Shown here piece by piece: positions 22,585 through 30,804 of a stretch of DNA of 33,572 nucleotides. This DNA comes from Spirochaetales bacterium (lineage in GTDB: Bacteria > Spirochaetota > Spirochaetia > DSM-2461): contig JAKSCK010000137.1 in assembly GCA_022360655.1 (NCBI GenBank), positions 1 to 33,572 of the forward strand, in the 5' to 3' direction. The notes beneath the pieces were generated by a model, which ran no database searches, had not been told where the DNA came from, and saw nothing but the letters and a program-made list of their open reading frames with translations. Position numbers and translations under genes: made by a program. Numbering within the stretch: position 1 is the stretch's first letter; every line of letters begins with the position of its first letter.

Positions 22585-23334
22585 TTAGGATCCGGATAAT
22601 TGAATGGGGGATGAGGGAGAGCCTCCGCTATCTCCAAATTCCTGCATCCCTAGAAAGCGTTCTGTTTCTCCATCTGCCGGGGATTTCAGCAGTTCTTCAG
22701 GAGAGCTGTACTGTCGAAGTTCCCCACTAATCAGAACTCCGATTCGATCTGATACAGCAAATGCCTCTTCTTGATCATGAGTCACCATGACTGTGGTGAT
22801 TCCAAAGGAGCGTTGTGTTTGCCGTATAAAACGAGCTGTTTCCCCTTTGAGATTTTTATCCAAGTTGGCAAATGGTTCATCAAGGAGGAGGACCATTGGC
22901 TCTACAACCAACGCTCGAGCAATGGCTGCACGTTGACGCTGTCCGGCAGAAAGTCGTGCTGGATAGGATGGAGCTTTATCGGCAATGCCAAACCAATCCA
23001 GCATCTTTTCCACTCGCTCCTGGCGGTCTTTACGACGTACACCACGCATCTTGAGACCGTAGCCCACATTCTCTGCAACCGTCATATGTGGAAATAAGGC
23101 AAAATCCTGAAACACCATAATCACAGGATCTTCTTTTCCAGGAGTACGGGAGAAATGAACTTCACCAGAATCTGGTGTTTCAATGTTGGCTAGAATGCGC
23201 AATAAGGTTGTTTTCCCCACTCCTGATGGGCCAATGAGGGAAATAAACTCTCCGTCTTCAATCTCCAAGGAGAGCTCTTTTAGTACGGGTTTTCCCCCAT
23301 AGTTTTTTTTCACCTTTGAGATGTTAACTGGCAT
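22585..23334 (-). CDS. ABC transporter ATP-binding protein (YnjD/PotA-like)
   Basis: About 249 residues, started at ATG 23334 near the end of the oxidoreductase gene; an earlier in-frame start would overlap that gene further. Walker A GPSGVGKTT at 35-43, Q-loop VFQDFALFPHMTVAENVGYGL, signature LSAGQRQR at 128-135 (variant of LSGGQ), Walker B VLLLDEP at 148-154, and switch His in MVTHDQEEA. It resembles PotA/FbpC/CysA-type importers but lacks their long C-terminal regulatory domain. It energises the YnjB/permease system encoded downstream. Confidence 0.88.
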   Translation of the reverse strand: MPVNISKVKKNYGGKPVLKELSLEIEDGEFISLIGPSGVGKTTLLRILANIETPDSGEVHFSRTPGKEDPVIMVFQDFALFPHMTVAENVGYGLKMRGVRRKDRQERVEKMLDWFGIADKAPSYPARLSAGQRQRAAIARALVVEPMVLLLDEPFANLDKNLKGETARFIRQTQRSFGITTVMVTHDQEEAFAVSDRIGVLISGELRQYSSPEELLKSPADGETERFLGMQEFGDSGGSPSSPIQLSGS

Positions 23335-24730
23335 TCTTTTTCCCAGAGAGAGCACGAACTGTGCGGACAACTGGGTGATTCAGAATGCGATCAAGAGCCG
23401 CTTTCTTGGCAATCTGTCTTAAGATGTCTGCATAAGTAGGATAGGGATGGATGACGTTTTTCAGTTTGTGGAAGCCGATTCCAAAGGTTTTCATCACTTG
23501 GATTTCACAAATGATTTCTCCGGCCCTTGGTCCTGCAACATGGGCTCCAAGTACACGACCCTTTGAATCAAGAATGATTTTGACAAGTCCTTCTGTGCCA
23601 GGAACCGTCATACCTCTATCAAGATTTTCATAACGATGTGTGTAAATTCGAATCCGAGATCCATGACTTTGTCGAGCCTCATCCTCTGTCATTCCGGCTC
23701 GAGCAATTTCGGGGTCGGTGAATGTGGCCCATGCAACATGATTGTAGTTGACCTTTTTACGGAAGGGTAAAATGGCATTGAGAGCTGCTAAAACGCCCTG
23801 GTATTCAGCCATATGACTGAAGGCATAGGGACCTGCAACATCCCCAGCAGCATAGACCGCAGAATTTGCGGTCCGGAGGAAGGCATCAGTCTTCACTCCT
23901 TTCGGAGTGGCCACAATACCAGCCGCTTCAACATCTAAACCGGCGACAGCACTACCTCTCCCCACGGCAACAAGAAGGGCCTCAGCTTCTAAGGTTCGTC
24001 GTTTCCCATCTGCTTCCACTGTCAGGGTGACACCTGAAGCCCCTGGAGCAGCTTCAACTGCTTTTGTTCCCGTCAGAAGAGTGATTCCCTCTGCCACCAG
24101 TTTGCGTTCCACAACGGCCGCGGTATCGGGATCTTCTCGGAATAAAACTCGATCCAGCATTTCAACAACGGTGATTTCAGCTCCCAATCGCCTCAATGCT
24201 TGGGCCATCTCTAAACCTATGGGACCGCCTCCCATCACCAGAACACTTTTGGGAACACTTTTCAACGCAAAGAGTGTTTCATTGGTGAGGTGGGGGGTAC
24301 TGGCTAATCCTGGAACTGGAGGGACAAGAGCTTTTGAACCAATCGCCAAGATGAATCGCTTGGCACTATAGGTTTCACCATTCACTTCGATTGTGTTTTT
24401 CCCGGTGAACTTGGCCGCCCCAATCAGTGTCTCAACACCACGTTTTGCCAGAACTTCAGGAGACTCATGGGAATAGACGGTTTGTCGAACTTGATCAACC
24501 TGATCAAAAGGTTTGGGAATGCTGACTTCTGCACCGGCCTCACGGGCCGCTTGATTGATTTCTGCAAGATGAATCAGAGCTTTACTTGGGATGCACCCGC
24601 TCCAGGTGCATTCACCACCAGTTTTTGCTTTTTCTACAAGTAAAGTTTTCTTTCCGAATCCAGCTGTGGTGAATGCGGCACTTAATCCGGCACCGCCTCC
24701 ACCAATGACAATCACATCATACATCTTCAT
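23324..24730 (-). CDS. FAD-dependent pyridine nucleotide-disulfide oxidoreductase (MerA/Lpd-like)
   Basis: A 468-residue flavoprotein. FAD-binding GGGGAG is at 10-15, the redox disulfide CTWSGC (Cys41, Cys46) lies in GGECTWSGCIPSKAL, the NAD(P)H-binding GGGPIGLEMAQALRRLG is near 186, and FAD motif VYAAGDVAGPYAFSHMA near 305. The dimerisation domain ends with HPYPTYADILRQ, where the His is the expected acid/base catalyst. It lacks the N-terminal HMA domain and the C-terminal Cys pair of mercuric reductase, so mercury reduction is unlikely despite sequence resemblance. It is the first gene of the operon with the YnjB-type ABC transporter, whose ATPase gene overlaps its end. The disulfide substrate is unknown. 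Confidence 0.88.
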   Translation of the reverse strand: MKMYDVIVIGGGGAGLSAAFTTAGFGKKTLLVEKAKTGGECTWSGCIPSKALIHLAEINQAAREAGAEVSIPKPFDQVDQVRQTVYSHESPEVLAKRGVETLIGAAKFTGKNTIEVNGETYSAKRFILAIGSKALVPPVPGLASTPHLTNETLFALKSVPKSVLVMGGGPIGLEMAQALRRLGAEITVVEMLDRVLFREDPDTAAVVERKLVAEGITLLTGTKAVEAAPGASGVTLTVEADGKRRTLEAEALLVAVGRGSAVAGLDVEAAGIVATPKGVKTDAFLRTANSAVYAAGDVAGPYAFSHMAEYQGVLAALNAILPFRKKVNYNHVAWATFTDPEIARAGMTEDEARQSHGSRIRIYTHRYENLDRGMTVPGTEGLVKIILDSKGRVLGAHVAGPRAGEIICEIQVMKTFGIGFHKLKNVIHPYPTYADILRQIAKKAALDRILNHPVVRTVRALSGKKNAS

Positions 24731-24806
24731 AGGAGTTCCTTTACCTATGAAGTGTGTGCATGACCTCTCATTTGGGCAAATTTTTTGACAATGTTTCTTG
24801 AGATCA

Positions 24807-24823
24807 CCCTCTCATGAAGAGGG
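24807..24823 (-). terminator. Weak hairpin downstream of the ZIP gene
   Basis: CCCTCT at 24807-24812 pairs with AGAGGG at 24818-24823. On the minus strand it falls 11 bases past the ZIP stop. It is followed by TGATCTC rather than a T-tract, so termination may be partial. Confidence 0.35.
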
Positions 24824-24833
24824 GGTATTTCAA

Positions 24834-25646
24834 TCACCCAAGAGCCACATCGAGAGTCATCATTACAGTGAAACCAAGAATGGCACCCATGGTTGCAAGA
24901 TCAATGTTCTTATGTTCATGAGCTTCTGGTATCAGTTCTTCAATCACAACAAAAACCATTGCTCCTGCAGCAAATGCAAGGGCATAGGGAAGAATGGGAC
25001 GCATCACAACAACCAAAAGTGCTCCAAGTACACCAAAAATTGGTTCAACCATTCCAGAAAACTGGCCATACACAAAACAACGTGCCCGGCTCAAACCCTC
25101 TCGTCGTAAGGGGACAGAAACAGCGGCTCCCTCTGGGAAGTTCTGAATTCCTATCCCGAGGGCCAATGCAATGGCCGCAGCAAGACTGGCTCCAGGGTAC
25201 CCCACGGCAACGGCACCAAAGGCCACACCCACAGCAAGTCCCTCTGGAATGTTGTGCAATGTGATGGCTAAAACAAGAAGCACACTGCGTTGCCAACTTG
25301 TTTTTGGTCCTTCTGCATCGGCCATGGGCATGCCAAGATGAAGATGAGGAATGAGTCGGTCTGCAAGTCGAAGAAAGACTGCTCCAAGAACAAATCCAAT
25401 GGCAGCGGGTAACCAGGCAGGAATACCACCCATTTCTTCCGCTAGTGCAATGGCTGGAGCCAAGAGAGACCAATAGCTTGCCGCAAGCATCACACCGGCT
25501 GCAAACCCCAACATGATGTCCAAGACTTTCCGGTTAATTTCCTTAAAGAAGAACACCATTGCGGCCCCAAGGGCGGTGACTCCCCAGGTAAAGAGTGTTC
25601 CTAAAAGGGCTTGTAGGACGGCTGATTGTTCTGTGAACCACGTCAT
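24834..25646 (-). CDS. ZIP-family metal transporter (ZupT/GufA-like)
   Basis: A 270-residue inner-membrane protein with about eight hydrophobic segments. The helix IV and V metal motifs are intact: [10 protein letters not shown] at 131-140 and [11 protein letters not shown] at 168-178. A His-rich loop is visible (IPHLHLG near 99-105) and a cluster [12 protein letters not shown] near the C-terminus. ZIP proteins import divalent metals (Zn, Fe, Mn) without ATP. GGAGG precedes the ATG. It starts 57 bases after the stop of the DtxR-family regulator, on the same strand, so it may be read through from the tro operon or have its own regulated promoter. It adds a low-affinity entry route to the two ABC importers. 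Confidence 0.9.
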   Translation of the reverse strand: MTWFTEQSAVLQALLGTLFTWGVTALGAAMVFFFKEINRKVLDIMLGFAAGVMLAASYWSLLAPAIALAEEMGGIPAWLPAAIGFVLGAVFLRLADRLIPHLHLGMPMADAEGPKTSWQRSVLLVLAITLHNIPEGLAVGVAFGAVAVGYPGASLAAAIALALGIGIQNFPEGAAVSVPLRREGLSRARCFVYGQFSGMVEPIFGVLGALLVVVMRPILPYALAFAAGAMVFVVIEELIPEAHEHKNIDLATMGAILGFTVMMTLDVALG

Positions 25647-25702
25647 GATTTTCTACCTCCATATTGGATCTGTATTGAAGTTTTTTGTTCTTAATGAAAG
25701 TT

Positions 25703-26380
25703 TCAGGATTTATTGTAACCAGGGTTATTCTTTATCACGATTGCACGGAGATAAGGCCAATATTCCTCCTTCACTTCAACCTCACCTTTTGGCCCTTTCA
25801 GTGTCTTTTTGTTCTTAACTGCAATGGTATTGGGTTGAATGGCTATCTGATCCAGTAACTGCAGTAATTCTGGATTTCGGTCAGAGATCTGTGTGATTTG
25901 AACAGGAGTATTTTGGGGAATCTCATCAAGCCCTTGATCGGATATGCCTGGTGGAAGAACGAGGTTTGTATCAGGGATGGGAGCTCCATGAGGATCTCTT
26001 TGGGGTTTTCCAATGTACTCCCAAAGGCGATTCACAACGGCATCAGAGCATCCATGTTCCATAGCCTCTGCTTCCATATGAACGTTTTCCCAACCAAAGC
26101 CAAGTTCTTGGACTAAAAACGTTTCAATGACACGATGTCGACGCAGCATTTGGAGTGCCGTATTTCTTCCTTTGGAAGTGAGCTGACAGCCCTTTCTGGC
26201 TTGATAAATGGCTAATCCAGAAGAATCCAAACGCTTCACCATTGTTGTGATGGTACCAGCCGTAAGCCCCAGAGAACGAGCCAATAGCCCCATGGGAATG
26301 AGAGGTGAGCCTGTTTTCAATTCAAGTTCCAAGAGAGATTTGACATAATCCTCTTCTGTGGCTGTTGCAGGTTTTTTCAT
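25703..26380 (-). CDS. troR: DtxR/MntR-family metal-dependent repressor (TroR-like)
   Basis: A 225-residue regulator. Residues 1-75 form the winged-helix domain (GLLARSLGLTAGTITTMVKRLDSSGLAIYQARKGCQLTSKGR). Residues 76-145 are the dimerisation/metal domain: RRHRVIETFL (His82), VHMEAEAMEHGCSDAV (Glu105, Glu108, His109), YIGKPQRDPHGAPIP. Residues about 150-225 look like an SH3/FeoA-type domain, as in DtxR and IdeR. At the position of DtxR Cys102 this protein has Glu105, the residue used by manganese-sensing MntR, which hints at manganese preference. It overlaps the troD stop (ATGA) and is the last tro gene, matching the T. pallidum order. It likely binds the 20-bp palindrome in the troA promoter when loaded with metal. 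Confidence 0.88.
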   Translation of the reverse strand: MKKPATATEEDYVKSLLELELKTGSPLIPMGLLARSLGLTAGTITTMVKRLDSSGLAIYQARKGCQLTSKGRNTALQMLRRHRVIETFLVQELGFGWENVHMEAEAMEHGCSDAVVNRLWEYIGKPQRDPHGAPIPDTNLVLPPGISDQGLDEIPQNTPVQITQISDRNPELLQLLDQIAIQPNTIAVKNKKTLKGPKGEVEVKEEYWPYLRAIVIKNNPGYNKS

Positions 26381-27489
26381 TGCGTCATGGCCTCTTGTGC
26401 CACCAATATTCCTTTTGGTGTGAGTTTCAGGACCTGATGATGAGGCATAATGAATCCCTGTTTGATGGCGGATTCCGCCACTTTATTGGCAAAGCTGGCA
26501 GTCCAGGCAATGTGCTGTGTGAGGTGATCTTTTCGGCATTCATTTTCATCCATTTGATTTGTACCACTTCCATGATGGCTCAGGTGAACTACGAGCATTC
26601 GAACCCCAAGATGGAGCGTTTGAGTTCGTCGCATGACTTGCTGAGCCACTAAGCCTCGTTGGGGAGCAAAGAGAAGCACAACCAAAAAGCTGAACCCACA
26701 GGCTCCTGCCATGGATCCAGCAATGGAGACATCACCAAGCACAGCCACTCCATAACCGATGATCGCGGAAATGGCGCCAATCAGAGCTCCAATGAAAATC
26801 ATTGGAGCAAGACGTTTTGTGAGTAAGAAAGCCGCTGCAGGTGGAGCCACCATTAAAGCGACAACGAGTATGGAACCCACACTGTCAAAGGCTCCAACAA
26901 CAGTCAAACTCACAAGAGTCATCAGAGCATAGTGCAAACGGTGAGGTTTAAACCCCTGAGCTTGCGCCAATCCTGAATCAAAAGTACTCAACTTCAGCTC
27001 TTTATAAAGGAGCAAGATCACAACAGAATTCAGGAGAAGAATGGCGCTCATGGACCAGAGACTACGAGGGCCAAGGTCTGTTCCTTGAATCATCATTCGA
27101 TCAAATGGAGCAAAGGCAAGTTCGCCAAGCAAAACCGCATCTGTATCTAAGTGAATATTCCCTGCATGCCGAGACACCAGAAGGACGCCAATACTAAAGA
27201 GCACGGGGAATACGAGTCCTATGGCCGCATCTTCTTTGACCAATCTGGTTTTCGCAAGCAATTCTGTGAGCCATGCTGTGAATAAACCTGCCGCGACAGC
27301 TCCCAGCATCAGCAGGGGGGAATTGATGTTGCCAGTCATAAAAAAGCCAAGAACTATGCCTGGTAGAACGGCATGGCTAATGGCATCACTGATGAGGGCT
27401 CTCTTCCGGAGCACGAGAAAGGTTCCAGGGAGTGCACAGGCAATGGCCACAACCACGGCAATAGAAAGAATCTCCAGATGGGCATTCAT
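26377..27489 (-). CDS. troD: ABC-3 metal permease TroD with C-terminal winged-helix-like extension
   Basis: A 370-residue protein. Residues 1-280 are a normal ABC-3 manganese/zinc/iron permease (LVLRKRALISDAISHAVLPGIVLGFF, VKEDAAIGLVFPVLFSIGVLLVSR, ELKLSTFDSGLAQAQGF, SVGSILVVALMVAPPAAAFLL). Residues about 285-370 form a soluble extension (HLTQHIAWTASFANKVAESAIKQGFIMPHHQVLKLTPKGILVAQ) with the helix-plus-wing ending LTPKG-x3-A, resembling the wing of DtxR-type regulators. T. pallidum TroD is also longer than TroC as I recall. The gene overlaps troC and troR by four bases each. The regulatory meaning of the extension is unknown. Confidence 0.88.
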   Translation of the reverse strand: MNAHLEILSIAVVVAIACALPGTFLVLRKRALISDAISHAVLPGIVLGFFMTGNINSPLLMLGAVAAGLFTAWLTELLAKTRLVKEDAAIGLVFPVLFSIGVLLVSRHAGNIHLDTDAVLLGELAFAPFDRMMIQGTDLGPRSLWSMSAILLLNSVVILLLYKELKLSTFDSGLAQAQGFKPHRLHYALMTLVSLTVVGAFDSVGSILVVALMVAPPAAAFLLTKRLAPMIFIGALIGAISAIIGYGVAVLGDVSIAGSMAGACGFSFLVVLLFAPQRGLVAQQVMRRTQTLHLGVRMLVVHLSHHGSGTNQMDENECRKDHLTQHIAWTASFANKVAESAIKQGFIMPHHQVLKLTPKGILVAQEAMTQ

Positions 27490-28601
27490 GATTGTTCCCC
27501 CTCTAATGCAAGGGCTTTTTCCCGTCCTAAAGGTGTTAAGGCAAATCGACCAATAGAATCTTTTTTTATTAATCCTTGACTGGCTAAGGCTTCTAAGCCT
27601 CCTCGAACGCTACCACGGGAGATGGTAAAGAGAGCTTCCAAGGTATCGATGGCATGGGGATGCTGGTACTCTTTGTGGTGAAGGCTCAAAACCCACAGCC
27701 CCTGAAGAATCCGATTGGCTGCATAGGTTTGTCGATTTCTTTGCCTGCGTAGTATTTGGGAGAGGATGCCGCGTTCCGGACCGAAGAGAAGGGAACATGC
27801 CGCAATACATCCTAGGGCCAGAACAATGGCTGGTCCTGTTGGAACCTTTTCCACAAGGCTGGAAATGAGTGCTCCACTGATTCCTGCAATGGCTCCAAAG
27901 ACTCCACTCAGGGCCACCATACCCTCAAGACGGTTGGTCCACTGGCGTGCGGAGGCAGCGGGGGCCACAACCATGGCACTCATCAAAACCACCCCAACGG
28001 TTTGTAAACCAATCACAACGGCACCCACTATGAGAAATGTAAGAATATACTCCAGAGTTCGGGTTGGAAATCCAGAGGCCGTAAGAAATTCTGGATCGAA
28101 TGAAAGCAGTTTAAATTCTTTCCACAAAACCAGCATGACCACCATGGCTGTTCCTCCTACAACGAGCATCGCAATGATATCGGAGGTGAGCAGGGTGGCC
28201 GCCTGCCCAAACAAGAACTTGTCCAGGCCGGCTTTGGCTGCGGAAGGCATGCGTTGGATTCGGGAAAGAAGCACAAGACCAATACCAAAGAAAACACTCA
28301 GAACAATTCCCTGAGCTCCGTCCTCTTTGATGCGTGTTCGGCCAGTGATGACAAGAATGGCCAGAGTTCCAAGCCAGCCCGCAAGCGCAGCTCCTGTGAG
28401 AAGAATAAAGGGGGCTTTGCTTCCTGTGATCATGAATGCCAAGGCAATTCCTGGAAGTGCCGCATGAGACATGGTATCTCCAAGGAGGCTACGTTGCCTG
28501 AGAACGGCAAAACTCCCAAGAGTTCCAGAAACGATGCCAAGAATCGCTGCTCCGAAAATCACATGCCGGAGCGTGTAGTCCTGGAGAATGGAGAAGATCA
28601 C
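27486..28601 (-). CDS. troC: ABC-3 metal permease TroC with C-terminal winged-helix-like extension
   Basis: A 371-residue protein. The membrane part (1-275) has the family marks [71 protein letters not shown] and [21 protein letters not shown]. Residues about 290-371 are a soluble tail with helices and a wing ([55 protein letters not shown]). It resembles MarR/DtxR winged-helix domains and parallels the TroD tail. Chlamydial YtgCR, a permease fused to a DtxR-like repressor, is the known precedent. The GTG start overlaps the troB stop (GTGA). Confidence 0.88.
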   Translation of the reverse strand: MIFSILQDYTLRHVIFGAAILGIVSGTLGSFAVLRQRSLLGDTMSHAALPGIALAFMITGSKAPFILLTGAALAGWLGTLAILVITGRTRIKEDGAQGIVLSVFFGIGLVLLSRIQRMPSAAKAGLDKFLFGQAATLLTSDIIAMLVVGGTAMVVMLVLWKEFKLLSFDPEFLTASGFPTRTLEYILTFLIVGAVVIGLQTVGVVLMSAMVVAPAASARQWTNRLEGMVALSGVFGAIAGISGALISSLVEKVPTGPAIVLALGCIAACSLLFGPERGILSQILRRQRNRQTYAANRILQGLWVLSLHHKEYQHPHAIDTLEALFTISRGSVRGGLEALASQGLIKKDSIGRFALTPLGREKALALEGEQS

Positions 28602-29356
28602 GCGACCCCCTCCTCATTCTCTTTCAAGAAGGAAATGCGTCCTCCAAACGTCTTTTTCAGGTTTTCTGGAACAAAGGTGGAGGAAACGGGGCCACTGGCA
28701 ATCCTTCTGACATTGAGAAGTGTCACCCAATCAAAATACTCAGGAACCGTTTGGAGATCATGATGAACACAAACAACGGTTTTTCCAGCTTCTCTCAATT
28801 CTTTCAGCAAGGCAATGATGGCCCGCTCTGTGGTGGCATCCACTCCTTGAAAGGGTTCGTCCATCATGTACACATCCGAATCTTGAAGAAGGGCTCTGGC
28901 AAGAAAAACACGCTGTTGCTGACCTCCCGAAAGTTGACTGATTTGTCTATGGGCAAAATCCGTCATTCCCACTTTTTCAAGGGCAGACATCGCAGCAATC
29001 TTTTCGGATTTCCCTGGACGCTTAATCCAACCCAGTCGCCCATAACTTCCCATGAGAACCACATCTAGTGATGTGGTGGGGAAATCCCAATCCACTGCGG
29101 TTCGTTGGGGGACATAGCCTATGCGGCGCATGGCCTCTTTGCGAGGTTTCCCAAAGAGACTGACCTCTCCAGCTGTTGCTGGAATTAATCCCATCATGGC
29201 TTTCAGTAATGTGGTTTTTCCAGCGCCATTTGGTCCCACAATGGCCATCAATACGGCAGGAGGCACGGCAAGATCCACATCCCATAAAACTGGTTTTTCA
29301 TGATAAGAAACCGTCAGATCATTGACTTGGATGACTGGTTCAAAGTTGTGTTCCAT
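28598..29356 (-). CDS. troB: Metal ABC transporter ATP-binding protein TroB
   Basis: A 252-residue ABC ATPase. Walker [10 protein letters not shown] at 41-49, Q-loop [22 protein letters not shown], signature LSGGQQQR at 142-149, Walker B VYMMDEP at 162-168, switch His in VCVHHDLQ. The TAVDWDFP block after the Q-loop is characteristic of Mn/Zn/Fe importer ATPases and is shared with the znuC product in this window. It starts two bases after the troA stop and overlaps troC by four. It energises TroC/TroD. Confidence 0.93.
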   Translation of the reverse strand: MEHNFEPVIQVNDLTVSYHEKPVLWDVDLAVPPAVLMAIVGPNGAGKTTLLKAMMGLIPATAGEVSLFGKPRKEAMRRIGYVPQRTAVDWDFPTTSLDVVLMGSYGRLGWIKRPGKSEKIAAMSALEKVGMTDFAHRQISQLSGGQQQRVFLARALLQDSDVYMMDEPFQGVDATTERAIIALLKELREAGKTVVCVHHDLQTVPEYFDWVTLLNVRRIASGPVSSTFVPENLKKTFGGRISFLKENEEGVA

Positions 29357-29358
29357 TG

Positions 29359-30288
29359 TTATTTTTCCCCCAAAGCTTGGGCAATGGCATTGGTATTATG
29401 GCGAACCATTCCGGGATAGGTGCCTTCCACCGTTCCCTCTTCTCCCATAGCATCAGAAAAAAGTTCGCCTCCAATTTCTACGTTAAATCCCCGATCTTGC
29501 ACTGCTGCTTGAAGGGCTTCTATGGTGCGTCGAGGAACAGAACTCTCCACAAAAACAGCAGGAATACCTTGAGTGGCAATGAAGTCCGCCAGTTGCTGCA
29601 CATCCTTGGCCCCGGCTTCACTCACTGTGCTGATCCCTTGAAGCCCTTTCACTTCAAAGTCATGGGCCACACCAAAGTAGCCAAAGGCATCATGGGCTGT
29701 GATGAGAATTCGTTGACCTTCTGGGACAATAGCTAGAGCGTCTTTGACTTCACGTTCAAGGGAATCCAATTCTTCAAGATAGCGACGAAGATTGGCCTCA
29801 TAAACCGCTTTTCCTTCGGGATCTATGGCCATCAATTCTTGTGCAATGGCCTGGGCCACATAGGTCCAAAGACTCACATCAAACCAGACATGAGGGTCAT
29901 GAGCATCCGCATAGTCCTGACTGGGGATGAGGAACTGTTCCGGGATGGCCTCGGCAACGGCACGTACGGCACGGCTTTCTGCGAGTTTTTCCAGCACTTC
30001 TCCCATCCGGGATTCCAGGTGAAGACCATTGAAGAGGATGAGGTTGGCCTCTTGGAGACGTCGCACATCCCCCGCACTGGCTTTGTAGAGATGGGGATCA
30101 ACTCCAGGTCCCATCAGGGCTATGACATCGGCTCTTTCACCAGCAATCGCTCGAGTGCTGTCGGCAATCATACCTGTCGTTGTGACCACGGAAAGAATTT
30201 TGGATGACGATTGCTCAGTGCTTTTTTGGCGGCATCCTAATAGGAAAACGATAAGAATGATTGGAATAAGAACCCAACGGTTTTTCAT
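29359..30288 (-). CDS. troA: Metal-binding lipoprotein TroA
   Basis: A 309-residue cluster A-I substrate-binding protein, a lipoprotein here (lipobox LLGC, Cys19). Ligand positions match TroA almost by number: His66 (VDPHLYKAS), His133 ([11 protein letters not shown]), His199 ([11 protein letters not shown]) and Asp279 (LFSDAMG). It lacks the long His-rich loop seen in the zinc-binding protein of the other operon, which fits manganese, iron or mixed-metal specificity. A Shine-Dalgarno (AGGAGC) precedes the ATG at 30288. First gene of troABCD-troR, under a promoter containing a perfect palindrome. Confidence 0.93.
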   Translation of the reverse strand: MKNRWVLIPIILIVFLLGCRQKSTEQSSSKILSVVTTTGMIADSTRAIAGERADVIALMGPGVDPHLYKASAGDVRRLQEANLILFNGLHLESRMGEVLEKLAESRAVRAVAEAIPEQFLIPSQDYADAHDPHVWFDVSLWTYVAQAIAQELMAIDPEGKAVYEANLRRYLEELDSLEREVKDALAIVPEGQRILITAHDAFGYFGVAHDFEVKGLQGISTVSEAGAKDVQQLADFIATQGIPAVFVESSVPRRTIEALQAAVQDRGFNVEIGGELFSDAMGEEGTVEGTYPGMVRHNTNAIAQALGEK

Positions 30289-30319
30289 TAGTAGCTCCTA
30301 ATTGCGTTAGACGTGGCTT

Positions 30320-30348
30320 ATGTTACGACTTTGAATATTCAAAGTCAA
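30320..30348 (-). promoter_or_regulatory. tro promoter with 20-bp palindromic operator
   Basis: On the minus strand TTGACT (30343-30348) and TAACAT (30320-30325) are exactly 17 bases apart, a good -35/-10 pair. The perfect palindrome GACTTTGAATATTCAAAGTC (30327-30346) fills the spacer and overlaps the -35 box. Size and symmetry fit a DtxR/MntR-family site, and troR is the last tro gene, so negative autoregulation by metal-loaded TroR is likely. Transcription would start about 30312, giving a leader of some 24 nt. Confidence 0.75.
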
Positions 30349-30444
30349 CAGAGAAAGTATGATTTCCCTTTTGAGGAAATGCAAACAAAGCTAAACGATT
30401 CCCGGAATACAACAAGCAACATCATTGAGAAGAAAATGGAATGA

Positions 30445-30488
30445 ATGACAAGCTTCGGACTAGTATTTATACCCCTGGGGGGTATAAT
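30445..30488 (+). promoter_or_regulatory. csoR-copA promoter with CsoR operator
   Basis: The palindrome TATACCCC-TGG-GGGGTATA at 30468-30486 is a near-perfect CsoR-type box (GC-rich core flanked by TA). ATGACA at 30445-30450 and TATACC at 30468-30473 make a -35/-10 pair with a 17-base spacer, so the repressor would cover the -10 element. A perfect TATAAT at 30483-30488 also overlaps the operator; if it is the real -10 the mRNA would be nearly leaderless at the csoR ATG. Confidence 0.8.
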
Positions 30489-30494
30489 GGAAAG

Positions 30495-30803
30495 ATGAGT
30501 CATTTACCAGAGAATACATGTTGTCAAGAAAAGAAAGGTCCTGAAGGCGTGAATCAAGATGCTCTCAAGCGTTTGAAACGGGCCCAAGGGCAAGTTGGTG
30601 GTGTTATTCGAATGGTAGAAATGGAAGCGTACTGTCCGGATATTCTGGTTCAAATCTCTGCAGCTCGTGCGGCCCTGCAGAAGGCGTCTTTGAGCATTTT
30701 ACGCCGGCATGTGGAATCTTGTGTGACTGATGCTTTGAGAACGGATGATGGATTGGCCTCCATAGATGAGTTGATGAGAGTGATTGAACGGCATGGTGGA
30801 TGA
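30495..30803 (+). CDS. csoR: CsoR-family copper-sensing repressor
   Basis: A 102-residue DUF156 protein from the ATG at 30495, preceded by GGAAAG; an upstream in-frame start would lie within the operator. All-helical core: LKRLKRAQGQVGGVIRMVEMEAYCPDILVQISAARAALQKASLSILRRHVESCV. The copper ligands Cys47, His72 and Cys76 match the C-H-C set of CsoR (C36/H61/C65 in M. tuberculosis), which separates it from nickel-sensing RcnR and sulfide-sensing CstR. An N-terminal Cys9-Cys10 pair is extra. Cu(I) binding should release it from the operator and induce copA, whose start follows the csoR stop almost immediately. Confidence 0.92.
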   Translation: MSHLPENTCCQEKKGPEGVNQDALKRLKRAQGQVGGVIRMVEMEAYCPDILVQISAARAALQKASLSILRRHVESCVTDALRTDDGLASIDELMRVIERHGG

Positions 30804-30804
30804 T

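Noticed and set aside
23324..24730. Mercuric reductase as the literal function
   Set aside because: The C-terminal Cys pair and NmerA domain are absent and no other mer genes are nearby.
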